Source of the DNA: Bradyrhizobium sp. JYMT SZCCT0180
Lineage (GTDB): Bacteria > Pseudomonadota > Alphaproteobacteria > Rhizobiales > Xanthobacteraceae
DNA length: 64,000 bases
Reading direction: 5' to 3'
NCBI RefSeq assembly: GCF_018130165.1
Contig: NZ_JAFCLZ010000035.1
Coordinates: forward strand, 1 to 64,000
The position numbers and the translations under genes were made by a program. Below the pieces are notes generated by a model that was not told where the DNA came from, made no database searches, and saw only the letters and a program-made list of their open reading frames with translations. This document shows positions 15,858-25,227 of this stretch, one piece after another (the first letter of the stretch is position 1; the number at the start of each line of letters is the position of its first letter).

Positions 15858-17402
15858 TCACATCTGCACTTCGATCAACCGCGGTCCCGGCTCGGCGACG
15901 GCTTCCGCCAGCGCCTTGACGAAATCGTCGACATTGTCGACCGCGCGGGCCGGCACGCCCATGCCCTTGGAGAGCGCCACGAAGTCGATGGTCGGGCGGT
16001 CGATCTTGAGCATGTCGAGCGCACGCTGTCCCGGCTCGCCGGCGCCGACGCCATCGAATTCGCCACGCAATATCTGGTAGATGCGATTAGCGAACACGAT
16101 CGTGACGACGTTGAGGCCTTCGCGCGCCTGCGTCCACAGCGATTGCAGCGTATACATCGCGCTGCCGTCGCCGACCATGCAGATCACCTTGCGGTCCGGG
16201 CAGGCGATCGCGGCTCCGGTCGCGACCGGCGTGGAATATCCGATCGAGCCGCCCAGGTTCTGGATCCAGTCGTGCGGGGCGCCGGCCGCCATCACCGGAA
16301 AGAAGGCTCGCCCTGTGGTGACGGATTCATCGACGACGATAGCATTGTCCGGAATAGCCATGGCAATCGCCTGGGCAATTGACGCATGGTTCAGGGCGCC
16401 GGTCGGCTTGACGAGTTCGACATGGGTCTGCGGCTTCACATCCGCCGGCCTGGCGCCCAGCGCGGACGCCAGCGCCTCCAGCGCCGCGACCGAATTCTCG
16501 CCGCTCGAAGTCATGCGATGAACCTCGCACCCCTCAGACTTCAGCAGGCTGGGCTTGTTCGGATAGGCGAAAAACGCCACGGGATCGTTGGCTTCGACCA
16601 GCACGATGTGCCAAAAACCCTTCAGCGCTGCTTGCGCCGCTTCGATCACGTAAGGCACCCGATCGATCGAAAACCGCCCGCGGCCGCGCGCCATTCGCGG
16701 ACTGGCCAGCGGGCCCATCACCCTGCACCCGGTCTTGCCGGCGATTTGCGCCGCCAGCGCCAGTCCCTTCTCCGTCACCGCGCTGCCGGTCATCAACAGC
16801 AAGGTCTGTTCGCCTCCGCGCAGCACCTTTGCCGCCTTCTCGACGGCCTGCGGGGAGTAGCTCTGACGCTGCGATTCCACCGGCACCTCGGCCACGCCGT
16901 CGGCTTCGTTCCACGCGGTGTCGGCCGGCAGGATCAGGGTTGCGACCTGCGGCGGCGCGCCGCTCGCGGCGGCAATGGCGGCAGCGCCGTCACGGGCGAC
17001 CGATTTCGCGTCCGGCGAAGTCCGAACCCAGGACGACATCGGCCGTGCCAGGCCCTCGATGTCGGAGGTCAGCGGCGCATTGTATTCGATGTGGTAGGTG
17101 GCATGCTGGCCAACGATGTTGACGATGCCGGAATTGGCCTTCTTGGCGTTGTGCAGATTGGCAAGACCGTTGGCGAGCCCGGGGCCGAGATGCAGCAGCG
17201 TCGACGCCGGCGTGCCCTTCATGCGGAAATAGCCGTCGGCAGCCCCCGTCACCACGCCCTCGAACAGGCCCAGCACGCAACGCATGCCCTCGACCCGGTC
17301 CAGTGCGGCGACAAAATGCATCTCCGAGGTGCCGGGATTGGTGAAGCAGACGTCGACGCCGCCTGCGACCAATGTCCGCACCAGACTTTCCGCACCGTTC
17401 AT
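15858..17402 (-). CDS. Thiamin-diphosphate-dependent enzyme (acetolactate synthase/benzoylformate decarboxylase superfamily)
   Basis: 514 residues from the ATG at 17400-17402, preceded by GGGGGCGAG. Three ThDP domains are in order: the PYR domain with NPGTSEMHFV and the catalytic Glu in GLFEGVVTGAADGY (near residue 50), a central domain, and the PP domain with the GDGSAMYTLQSLW...FAN cofactor motif near residue 412. Only the large-subunit-like protein is present; no small regulatory subunit accompanies it, so it is probably not a biosynthetic acetolactate synthase. The substrate, probably a 2-keto acid, cannot be read from the sequence. It is divergent from the L,D-transpeptidase gene. Confidence 0.82.
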   Translation of the reverse strand: MNGAESLVRTLVAGGVDVCFTNPGTSEMHFVAALDRVEGMRCVLGLFEGVVTGAADGYFRMKGTPASTLLHLGPGLANGLANLHNAKKANSGIVNIVGQHATYHIEYNAPLTSDIEGLARPMSSWVRTSPDAKSVARDGAAAIAAASGAPPQVATLILPADTAWNEADGVAEVPVESQRQSYSPQAVEKAAKVLRGGEQTLLLMTGSAVTEKGLALAAQIAGKTGCRVMGPLASPRMARGRGRFSIDRVPYVIEAAQAALKGFWHIVLVEANDPVAFFAYPNKPSLLKSEGCEVHRMTSSGENSVAALEALASALGARPADVKPQTHVELVKPTGALNHASIAQAIAMAIPDNAIVVDESVTTGRAFFPVMAAGAPHDWIQNLGGSIGYSTPVATGAAIACPDRKVICMVGDGSAMYTLQSLWTQAREGLNVVTIVFANRIYQILRGEFDGVGAGEPGQRALDMLKIDRPTIDFVALSKGMGVPARAVDNVDDFVKALAEAVAEPGPRLIEVQM

Positions 17403-17623
17403 GGTCTCGCCCCCGTTCGCGATTGTTCTCAAGACGGCTCAAGATCAATCATTCTTCACCCGTTTCGTCAAAGGTTTAGCCGACAATGCAGCCATCGCCT
17501 CCGATGTGTTGCCTTTTTTAACCGCCGCGTCCGAAAATGGCGCGCTCACGGGCTCTTTGCTTGCGAAATCGCGGCAGTTATGGCCTGTCTCGCTGCATAT
17601 TCTGATTTTTCACGAGGAAGAAA

Positions 17624-18208
17624 ATGACCCGGGTTTTGGCTTTGTTATTTGCGGCGTTGACTTTGCTGGCCGGTGTCGGTCACGCGCAAGCCCAGGACTT
17701 CGGGGGCTTGTTCGACTCGCGCGACATCTTCGGCGGCGGCCCGAACTTCCGTGGCGGCGGGTCGAGCCCGATCCGGCGGCAGACCGTGAACTTTGCGGGC
17801 AACTATGCCCCGGGTACGATCTACATCAACACCGCCGAGCGGCGGCTGTATCTCGTGACCGGCAACGGCCAGGCGCTGCAATACGGCATCGGCGTCGGCC
17901 GCGACGGCTTCCGCTGGAGCGGAACCCACCGCATCACGGCGAAGAAGGAATGGCCGAGCTGGACCCCGCCGTCGCAGATGCTGGCGCGGCGGCCCGATCT
18001 GCCGCGGCACATGAAAGGCGGCATCGACAATCCGCTCGGCGCCCGCGCGATGTATCTGGGATCGACGCTCTACCGCATCCACGGATCGAACGAGCCCGAG
18101 ACCATCGGACAGGCGGTATCGTCCGGCTGCTTCCGCATGACCAACGACGATGTGACCGATCTCTATAGCCGCGTCTCGGTCGGCACCACGGTGATCGTCA
18201 AGAACTAG
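17624..18208 (+). CDS. L,D-transpeptidase (YkuD domain)
   Basis: 194 residues with GAGGAAG before ATG 17624. The signal peptide ends near GHAQA. The YkuD domain spans about residues 60-194, starting PGTIYINTAERRLYLV. The catalytic motif is HGSNEPETIGQAVSSGCFRM, with the nucleophilic cysteine at residue 169. Such enzymes form 3-3 crosslinks in peptidoglycan or attach proteins to it in the periplasm, and are present in many copies in rhizobia. A Gly/Arg/Phe-rich linker separates signal and domain. Which of the two reactions it performs is not determinable here. Confidence 0.9.
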   Translation: MTRVLALLFAALTLLAGVGHAQAQDFGGLFDSRDIFGGGPNFRGGGSSPIRRQTVNFAGNYAPGTIYINTAERRLYLVTGNGQALQYGIGVGRDGFRWSGTHRITAKKEWPSWTPPSQMLARRPDLPRHMKGGIDNPLGARAMYLGSTLYRIHGSNEPETIGQAVSSGCFRMTNDDVTDLYSRVSVGTTVIVKN

Positions 18209-18339
18209 CCGGCATCCACCGTCCGGGAACCGGCGGCGTCTGCCTTGACGCGCGAACAAGACTTGTTGACCTGAACCAGCCTCGCCAGGCGTGAACAAGT
18301 CTTGCGCGCACGCGCCGATTGCGGCAGCGTCGAGCCATA

Positions 18340-19152
18340 ATGAGCGCAATTGGCCGGCCTCGATTCCCGCGAATGCTCGCAGCCGCCCTGGCTGCCGTAG
18401 CCCTCGGCGAAGTGTTGCTGCCCGCCGCGGCGTTGGCCGGGGATCCCGCCGTCGCCCAGCGTCAGCGCGCCCAGAAGAAGATTTTCACCGACAGCGAGAT
18501 CATCGAAGGCTTCCTCAAGGTCGCTTTCGGCGCCGAGTATCACCTTGCCGGCCGCGTCGACCGCATCCGGAAATACGAGGCGCCGGTGCGGGTGTTCGCC
18601 GACGGCACCCGCGCCGACCGCAAGGCCCAGCTCGCGAAGATCGTCGCCGACATCGCGGCACGGGTTCAGCACCTGGATATCGCGATGGCCGCGAACAACG
18701 ACGACGCCAATGTGCTGGTCAAGCTGGTGCGGGACCGCGACCTCAACCGCACCATCATAACCTTCTACGGCAGCGAACGGGCGCGCGAAATTCGCTCCTC
18801 GCTCGATCCGCAATGCCTGAGCGGTTTCCGCAAGAACGAAAAGTTCGAGATCGAGCATTCCGACGTGATCCTCACCGTCGACAATGGCGACTTCGTCTTC
18901 TTCGATTGCGCCTATGAGGAATTGCTGCAATCGCTCGGCCCGATCAACGACACCGCGTCCGTGCCCTGGACCATGTTCAACGACAATGTGTCGATGGGCT
19001 ATTTCGGCGTTTACGACCAGTATCTCCTCAACCTGCTTTACGATCCCCGGATCAAGGCCGGGATGACCGTGCAGGACGTCAGGGCGGTCTTGCCGGACGT
19101 GCTCGCCGACGTCCGTGCATGGGTGCGCAAGGTGAATAATCTGACGGAGTGA
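18340..19152 (+). CDS. DUF2927 family exported protein
   Basis: 270 residues from ATG 18340. A hydrophobic signal peptide (MLAAALAAVALGEVLLPAAA region) precedes a DUF2927 domain that begins KIFTDSEIIEGFLKVAFGAE and contains NDDANVLVKLVRDRDLNRTI and FFDCAYEELLQSLG. The function of the family is unknown; the context with an L,D-transpeptidase suggests the envelope. The last 90 bases before its distinct C-terminal tail (19039-19128) are duplicated at 20366-20455, on the far side of a pseudogene. See findings. Confidence 0.82.
   Translation: MSAIGRPRFPRMLAAALAAVALGEVLLPAAALAGDPAVAQRQRAQKKIFTDSEIIEGFLKVAFGAEYHLAGRVDRIRKYEAPVRVFADGTRADRKAQLAKIVADIAARVQHLDIAMAANNDDANVLVKLVRDRDLNRTIITFYGSERAREIRSSLDPQCLSGFRKNEKFEIEHSDVILTVDNGDFVFFDCAYEELLQSLGPINDTASVPWTMFNDNVSMGYFGVYDQYLLNLLYDPRIKAGMTVQDVRAVLPDVLADVRAWVRKVNNLTE
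19039..19128 (+). repeat. Direct repeat A1 (3' end of DUF2927 gene)
   Basis: This 90-base segment within the DUF2927 gene aligns without gaps to 20366-20455 with four mismatches. The intact gene runs on 24 bases to its own stop, and the other copy has a different 5-residue-shorter ending. Confidence 0.9.
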
Positions 19153-19391
19153 AATCCGTCACGATCGCTGCGTTGACCTCCGTTAGCTTCCTATCCTTCC
19201 CGACGCCGCCGTTGCGATGTCGCTTCGAGGGGAAGAGCGGTGGTCGTAGCCAGGCTGTCAAAATGACGCGAATGATCCAATGTGACATCGCTCGGAGATG
19301 CGCCTGGTAAGATCGATGCCCTGCTGGGTGCGCCGATGATCGAGAAGTGATACTGTGCGCCCTGTCGTCCTCAGAATGCGATGAGGATCGA

Positions 19392-20361
19392 ATGAAGCGA
19401 CGGGAACTCATAACGGGCACTGTGGCGCTGCTCGTTCTGCCAAGGCGTTCGTGGGCGCAGGGAAGGCCCCGGCGAATCGGCTTCCTGGGTGCGTGGGCAG
19501 ATGAGCCGGCTCGCGACCCGGTTCGCGCCGCATGGCTCAGCGGCCTGCGCGAGAAGGGCTGGATCGAGGGCAAGAACCTGCTTGTCGAACACCGTTACGC
19601 CCCGGATCGCCTGCCAGCTTTAGCCGCCGAACTGGTGGCCTCAACTCCCGAATTGGTGATTGCCTTGGGGCCGCCATCGGCCCTCGCCTTGAAATCGGCC
19701 ACCGCAACCATCCCGATCGTATTCGTGGTTGTGGCCGATCCCGTGGGGCTAGGCCTGGTGCAAAGCCTATCGCGCCCGGGCGGCAACATAACCGGTCTTG
19801 CGACCATGGTACCTGAAGATTTCCTCGGCAAACGGATCGAGATTCTCCAGGAACTGGTTCCGGGCGCCTCGAAAATTGCGCTCTTGGCGAATCCGAACAA
19901 CCCAATGCATAGGCTGATAATAGCTGAGTATTTGCCTCGCACGGCACGGAACCGGGGCGTGACTCTGTCGATAGTTGAGGCGACCACGGCCGATGAGCTC
20001 GACGTTGCCTTCGCCGCCGCAGCCCAACAGGCGGATGCCATAGTTGATCTGGGCGATCCTCTCACCGTTGTCCAGGCCCCGCGAATTATCGCGCTCGCGG
20101 CGAAGCATCATCTGCCGGCAAACTACTTGTTCCGAGAATTTGCCAATGGCGGATTGGTCGTAATACGGCCCCGATTTAGGCGACGTGTTCCGCCGCGCAG
20201 CCGGCTACGTGGATAAGATCCTCAAAGGCGCAAGGCCTTCCGATCTACCGGTAGAGCAGCCGACCAAATTCGAGCTAGTGATCAACATGAATACTGCAAA
20301 AGCTCTCGGCCTCACCGTGCCGACCTCGTTGCTCCTTCGCGCCGACAAGGTGATCGAATAG
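19392..20361 (+). pseudogene. ABC transporter substrate-binding protein (TrpX/ABC_sub_bind family), frameshifted
   Basis: The frame from ATG 19392 encodes a twin-Arg-like/lipoprotein-style leader (MKRRELITGTVALLVLPRRS) and most of a family PF04392 binding protein: RRIGFLGAWADEP, GLVQSLSRPGGNITGLATMV, LLANPNNP and LPANYLFREF. Near 20155-20165 the frame breaks, and the expected C-terminus (YGPDLGDVFRRAAGYVDKIL, then LPVEQPTKFELVINMNTAKA) continues in another phase to TAG 20359-20361. A one-base insertion or two-base deletion explains it. It may be a true pseudogene or a sequencing error. It is the only gene in the cargo between the two DUF2927 3' ends. No permease or ATPase gene is nearby. Confidence 0.82.
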
Positions 20362-20365
20362 TCGC

Positions 20366-20461
20366 TACGATCCCCGGATCAAGGCCGGCATGACCGTGCA
20401 GGACGTCAGGACGGTATTGCCTGACGTGCTCGCCGACGTCCGTGCATGGGTGCGCGCATGA
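20366..20461 (+). pseudogene. Displaced 3'-end fragment of a DUF2927 gene
   Basis: It encodes YDPRIKAGMTVQDVRTVLPD and then VLADVRAWVRA with its own TGA at 20459-20461, i.e. the final 31 residues of a DUF2927 protein with no upstream part. It matches 19039-19128 at 86 of 90 positions and then diverges. The free stop codon suggests this is an original gene end displaced by an insertion. Confidence 0.85.
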
Positions 20462-20540
20462 CCCGAAGCCCACATTGCCCCTAGCCTACGAACAACTCGC
20501 CATGCTTTGATGGAACGGGCAATAGCACTTGGGGGCTCTT

Positions 20541-22322
20541 TTGGCGAGCGACCGGGTAGAGCGACGGCTGGCGGCGGTGCTCGCGATGGATATCGCCGGG
20601 TATAGCCGTTTGATGGGCATCGACGAGGAAGGCACGCTAGCCCGCCTGAAGGCCACCCGGAAATCGCTCGTCGATCCCACGATCGCCTCCCATCGTGGAC
20701 GCATCGTCAAGACCAGCGGTGACGGCGTCCTCGTGGAGTTCGCCAGCGCCGTCGATGCCGCCCTTTTCTCGATCGAAGTCCAGCGCGCCATGGCCGCGCA
20801 GAACGCCGATGTCCCGCAGGATGCCAGGATCGAATTCCGGATTGGGGTCCATGTCGGCGACATCATCATCGATGAAGGCGATATCTTTGGCGACGGCGTC
20901 AACATCGCGGCGCGATTGGAGGGTATTGCCGAGCCGGGCGGCGTTTGCATGTCAGACGACGCCTATCGGCAGGTTCGAGGCAAGGTCGATATCACCTTCG
21001 AGGATTGCGGTGAGCAGATCCTGAAGAATATTGCCCAGCCGATGCGGGCATGGCGAACGTTGATTGGCAACGCTTCGGGACCGGCGCTAAGTCGAACTTC
21101 TTCCGCGCCGAGCCAGAAGCTGGCGCTCCCGGATAAGCCTTCCATCGCGATATTGCCGTTCCAGAACATGAGTGGCGATCCTGAGCAGGAGTACTTTGCG
21201 GACGGCATGGTCGAGGACGTTATCACCGCGCTGTCGCGTTTTACGTCTCTGTTCGTGATCGCGCGCAATTCCAGTTTTGCTTACAAGGGAAAATCTCCGG
21301 ATATACGGCAGGTGGGGCGCGATCTTGGCGTTCGATATGTCCTCGAAGGGAGCGTACGAAAAGCCGGGAGCAGATTGCGGATTACGGCTCAGTTAATCGA
21401 CGCAGTCAGCGGCGCCCATGTATGGGCCGACCGATTCGAAGGCGCACTGCAGGACATCTTTGAGCTTCAGGATGAGGTGACGGAGAAGGTGGTGGTAGCC
21501 ATTGCGCCGCGCGTGGAACGAGCTGAGATGGCGCGCGCGAAGCGAAAGCCCGCTGGCAGCACCGATGCCTATGATTGCTACCTGAGGGGGCTGGCATGCA
21601 TTTTTCCCGTGACGGTCGAGAGCAACGAACAGGCACTGGAGCTGTTTACCGAGGCGACGGTTCTCGACCCTGACTACGCATCCGCTTACGGCATGGCAAT
21701 GTTCTGCCATGCCAATCGAGTTGGATTTGGGGTCGCATATGCTACGCACGAGAAAATTGAAGTGAAGCGCCTTCTGCACGTCGTCATGCAAAAGGGAAAT
21801 GACGATGGCGTAGCCTTGGGCCAGGCCGGATGGGCTTCGGCATATGTGCTCCGTGATCTCTCATCGGCAAAGCCGTTGATCGATCGAGCCTTGGAGCTGA
21901 ACCCGAATTTAGCCAGTGCGTGGACCAGCAGCGGCTGGATCAACCTTTGGCTGGGACATCCCCAACTCGCACTGGCGCACCTTGATCGTGCTGCCCGCCT
22001 TGATCCCGGTTCCTATACGTCGACGCTGATGTCAGCGAGAGCGCACGCATGTTTTTTCCTGGACCGGCATGAGGACGCCTTGGCTCAAGCCGAGCAACAG
22101 CTCCACCGCAATCCGGTCGCGCATCCATCCTTGCGCATCGCGGCCGCCAGCGCTGCATTTGTCGGCCTCCACGACACGGCGCATGAGTTGGCCGAGCGCT
22201 TGCGGTCCGTTGATCCCGCATTCAGCGTTTCGCGTCTCGCGGACTATTTGGGGCCTTACCAGCAGGCCGCGATGGTGGAGAAGTACAGGGAAGGGTTGCG
22301 TCGCGCGGGACTTCCGGCCTGA
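20541..22322 (+). CDS. Class III adenylate/guanylate cyclase with TPR-type C-terminus
   Basis: About 593 residues; TTG 20541 (just after GGGGG) or TTG 20529 is the start, since no ATG precedes the domain. A class III cyclase domain covers residues 5-175, with metal-binding Asp residues in AMDIAGYSRLM and KTSGDGVLVEF and the catalytic Asn/Arg pair in GVNIAARLE. A FlgO/TolB-like segment follows (SIAILPFQNMSGDPEQEYFA...RNSSFAYKGKS...RYVLEGSVRKAG), then TPR-like helical repeats from about residue 340. This architecture is expanded in Bradyrhizobium. It likely makes cAMP in the cytoplasm; the input signal is unknown. It begins 80 bases after the displaced DUF2927 end. Confidence 0.87.
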   Translation: MASDRVERRLAAVLAMDIAGYSRLMGIDEEGTLARLKATRKSLVDPTIASHRGRIVKTSGDGVLVEFASAVDAALFSIEVQRAMAAQNADVPQDARIEFRIGVHVGDIIIDEGDIFGDGVNIAARLEGIAEPGGVCMSDDAYRQVRGKVDITFEDCGEQILKNIAQPMRAWRTLIGNASGPALSRTSSAPSQKLALPDKPSIAILPFQNMSGDPEQEYFADGMVEDVITALSRFTSLFVIARNSSFAYKGKSPDIRQVGRDLGVRYVLEGSVRKAGSRLRITAQLIDAVSGAHVWADRFEGALQDIFELQDEVTEKVVVAIAPRVERAEMARAKRKPAGSTDAYDCYLRGLACIFPVTVESNEQALELFTEATVLDPDYASAYGMAMFCHANRVGFGVAYATHEKIEVKRLLHVVMQKGNDDGVALGQAGWASAYVLRDLSSAKPLIDRALELNPNLASAWTSSGWINLWLGHPQLALAHLDRAARLDPGSYTSTLMSARAHACFFLDRHEDALAQAEQQLHRNPVAHPSLRIAAASAAFVGLHDTAHELAERLRSVDPAFSVSRLADYLGPYQQAAMVEKYREGLRRAGLPA

Positions 22323-22364
22323 ACTTGACCGGCCTACCGCCGGTAATGTTGTTTTTGGCCCTTA

Positions 22365-23318
22365 CTAGGGGAAATACCGCTGAGCAAACTTTTGGAAATT
22401 TTCCATTAGAAACTGATCTGCTCGTTTACTAATGGGAGCTTCCGGCACCATCACGTCAAAACCATGAAAAGCGCCGTCGAATACCTCGAACTCAACCGGA
22501 ACATTGGCCCGACGAAGGTTCTCGACGTAGATTTTCGTTTCATCTCGAAATGGCTCTAAGCTGCCGACATAAGTGATCGTCGGCGGCAACTTCGTATAGT
22601 CTGTGCAGCGTGCCGCGGCTGCGTAAGGCGTAACGTTCTTCACGCCATCGAGATAACGCGACCATGCCATCCTGTTCGCTTTTTCATCCCACACAGGTGC
22701 GTCGTTTCCAACGGCAGAGGCGCTGTTCTGGCGATCGTCAATCATTGGATATAGCGGCATCTGAAAGGCTATTTTTGCATCGCCGGTATCGGTGGCCTTG
22801 AGCGAGACCGCCGCCGCAAGCCCTCCGCCCGCACTATGGCCTGACACGATGAATCCGTCAGTTCTCCCGCCGATGGAGGCAGCATTGTCCCTTATCCATA
22901 GCAGAGTGTCGTAGCAGTCGTTGAATGCGGCCGGGTACGGAGATTCAACGGCCTTTCTGTAATCCGGCGCGACGATGATGCATGGCGCTGTCTCGATGAA
23001 GCCCTTGATGATTGCGCCGAATTGCTCGGGCACCCCGTGAACGTAACCGCCGCCGTGCAAATACAGCATGACCGGCAGTGGTCCAATCGCTGCGGTTGGC
23101 CGATAGACCCTCACACGGATCGGCGCCCCGCCATTTCTGCTTGGAATATGCCGCTCTCGGCAGACAAGTCCTCTGATGTTCTTTCCCCGCAGGATGGCCC
23201 CACTGAAGCGGAACACGAGCAGCGAGAACCATCCCGTGTGAAAACAGCGCGCGAGAATTCGCCCAACGGCATATCTGCCGCGCAAATCCTTATCCACCAT
23301 GTTCCTGGTGACCTTCAT
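22365..23318 (-). CDS. Alpha/beta hydrolase of the hormone-sensitive-lipase (HSL) family
   Basis: 317 residues from the ATG at 23316-23318, preceded by AGGAAG; longer in-frame versions add a Cys/Ser-rich non-conserved head. The HSL oxyanion motif YLHGGGYVHG lies near residue 90, the nucleophile elbow is GHSAGGGLAA near residue 164, and the acid/base residues are in SLEPFRDETKIY and GAFHGFDV. It hydrolyses short-chain esters or similar substrates in the cytoplasm. It is downstream of the acyltransferase gene in the same orientation, so they could be a two-gene unit that modifies and de-modifies acyl esters, though that is speculative. Confidence 0.87.
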   Translation of the reverse strand: MKVTRNMVDKDLRGRYAVGRILARCFHTGWFSLLVFRFSGAILRGKNIRGLVCRERHIPSRNGGAPIRVRVYRPTAAIGPLPVMLYLHGGGYVHGVPEQFGAIIKGFIETAPCIIVAPDYRKAVESPYPAAFNDCYDTLLWIRDNAASIGGRTDGFIVSGHSAGGGLAAAVSLKATDTGDAKIAFQMPLYPMIDDRQNSASAVGNDAPVWDEKANRMAWSRYLDGVKNVTPYAAAARCTDYTKLPPTITYVGSLEPFRDETKIYVENLRRANVPVEFEVFDGAFHGFDVMVPEAPISKRADQFLMENFQKFAQRYFP

Positions 23319-23510
23319 CCGATACTTCCTGCCGTAACTCGCGGAACTTCTTCTTGATGGGTGTCGAAGTCCGCTTTTTGAACCAAAGCAGATACAACAG
23401 GCTCGGGAAGCTGGAGCATGGTCCGGAAAAGTGTGCAGCGGTTTTCCGAAAGGATAGGCGGATGACGATTCGAAGGAAAGGCATCCCGCTCTGGTCCGGC
23501 AGGGCACCGG

Positions 23511-24749
23511 CTATTGCGGCGCGGCGGTCATCTTTGCCGGCATGGGCAGCCGAAGGCCCAGGCCCCGGGAAAACCGCGGGCGCTTCGAAGCTGGCAGTCT
23601 CTCCGGAAGCTGTCCGAAATATGCAATGGTTTGCATCATCGCACCTCGGATCGCCGGCTCGATCTTCGTGCAGATAAACCAGCACATCAGGACAAGCATG
23701 CCCAACTCGACCCAAACGGCCGAGGTGGCATCCAGGCCAATGCTGACCAGGGCACGAATGATCACTGTGCCAATGACGTTGTGGGTGAGATAGAGCGGAT
23801 AGGTGATCAGCCCGAGCGTTCTAAAGTAGGCCGGCGCTTCACGCGAGACGGTAGGTCCAGAGCGCCTTTTCCTGTTCGCGCACCAACCAATGAGACCGAC
23901 CGCCGATGCCCAGACCATGATCGGCACAAGGGCCGATTGACCCGAGATGGCGGGAATGCTTGTCAAAAAGAAAGAGGCAAAAAAGTAGATCTCTGCGGCA
24001 CCCGAAAGACAGGTGACGGCGACCGCGCCCCTCTCGAGCGCCGTCAATTTTCTGTTTGCGGAAATGAAAAGCCAGATGCCCAGCGCGAAAAAGCAGCCAT
24101 GGGTCAACAGGAATGCCGCGCACGGCACCCGAAACATCAGGATCACGAGATAGGGCAGATCGGAGGGCGTCGTGCATGACAGCACCAGCAACGCGACGGC
24201 GTTGAACACCGCGCTGTAGATGGTGAGGCCGAAGGCCACATGCCGAAGGGTGATTTTCTTCGTGAGCATCGCGCAGAACACGAGCCCATAAAATGCCATT
24301 TCGGCCGCCAGTGTCCAATAGACGCCGTCGAGCCATTCACCCACGACCCCTTTGGGAACCAACAGCATGGCGTGGATGTAGGGCACGATGTATTCGGATG
24401 CCCGTCCGCTGCCGAAGAGAACGAGAACGAGGAGGGTCGCGGTGGCGCAAACCCAGATCGCCGGATAAAGCCTGAGCGCGCGGCCGAGAAGAAACTCTTT
24501 CGGTGAAGACGTGGCGCGGAATTCGCGATGACAAAACCGGAAATAACAAAGAATACTTCGACACCCACCCAGCCGAACCAGGTGTAAGGCGCGGCGGACG
24601 GGTACAGAACATCGGCGGCAACGTGGCTCTCGAAACCCGGGACGCCGATCGAGACCCAAGGCCCAGGACCAGAACATCTGGTGAAAAATCGCAACGCCGA
24701 GGGCAGTCCCGAAGCGCAGCGGATCCAGCAGGGGAAAATGGTTCTTCAC
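23511..24749 (-). pseudogene. Acyltransferase 3 family (OafA/YrhL-like) gene with two compensating frameshifts
   Basis: The frame starting at 24749 gives a multi-pass membrane acyltransferase (LLDPLRFGTALGVAIFHQMF start, later KEFLLGRALRLYPAIWVCAT and YWTLAAEMAFYGLVF). Between about 24653 and 24515 the conserved sequence moves to another phase: there the alternative frame reads YTWFGWVGVEVFFVISGFVI followed by ANSA, the family's signature, whereas the long frame gives Arg/Cys-rich nonsense. Two opposite one-base changes 138 bases apart explain this. As written, the gene product would lack a conserved transmembrane segment, so it is a pseudogene or carries two sequencing errors. The family O-acylates polysaccharides at the inner membrane. 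Confidence 0.75.
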
Positions 24750-25227
24750 GGGAGTGCTTCCAATCCAGCAACCGATCCCGTTGCAGATATTGGTTTCCCG
24801 CGCCGAGCTCCGTGAGGTTAGTCACGCTCTCGCCCCCCGCGGTTCAAATGCCCAGATCGTCGCATGGATCAACGCGCGCTCCTCAGAATTGAGGCAGGAA
24901 CAGTCACCAATGCGGACATCAGCCCGCTCCCTCAGGGTGCTTGAGTAGCGGGGTTGTTTGCTGTGGTGCAGCGCCTGCCACAAAGCAAATCTGCCGCCAT
25001 CGTCCATCGAAGTCTGCTCCTGAGGGCACGAGGACATCCCCGTCACGAGGCCCAACTTCCGACATTGCCCCCCCCAAACGGACGTTACGCACCCCCAAGG
25101 CAGGAACTGTGGTATCCTCCGTCAAACGCGATGGGACGGTTTGCTGCTCGTGCTGAGCGTCCTCGTGTCCTGCGATTGCAAACGGATCAGAAGATAGCTC
25201 TCCCGGATATCCAGGAGGACCAACGTC
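24750..25227. other. Intergenic stretch of about 480 bp with a degenerate repeat
   Basis: No gene is supported. CACCAATGCGGACATCAGCC near 24906 resembles CACCAAAGCGGACATCAGCC near 29470. Both look like remnants of short repeats with the core GCGGACATCAGCC seen in Bradyrhizobium intergenic DNA. The region also contains upstream signals for the GTG-started gene at 25228. Confidence 0.45.

Noticed and set aside
16386..17627. 413-codon forward frame antisense to the ThDP enzyme
   Set aside because: The reverse strand encodes a complete ThDP enzyme with all cofactor motifs; this frame has Arg/His/Gln-rich composition and no motif.
24515..24653. Programmed ribosomal frameshifting in the acyltransferase gene
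   Set aside because: Two opposite shifts would be required, with no slippery heptamer or downstream structure seen at either point. Mutation or sequencing error is simpler.
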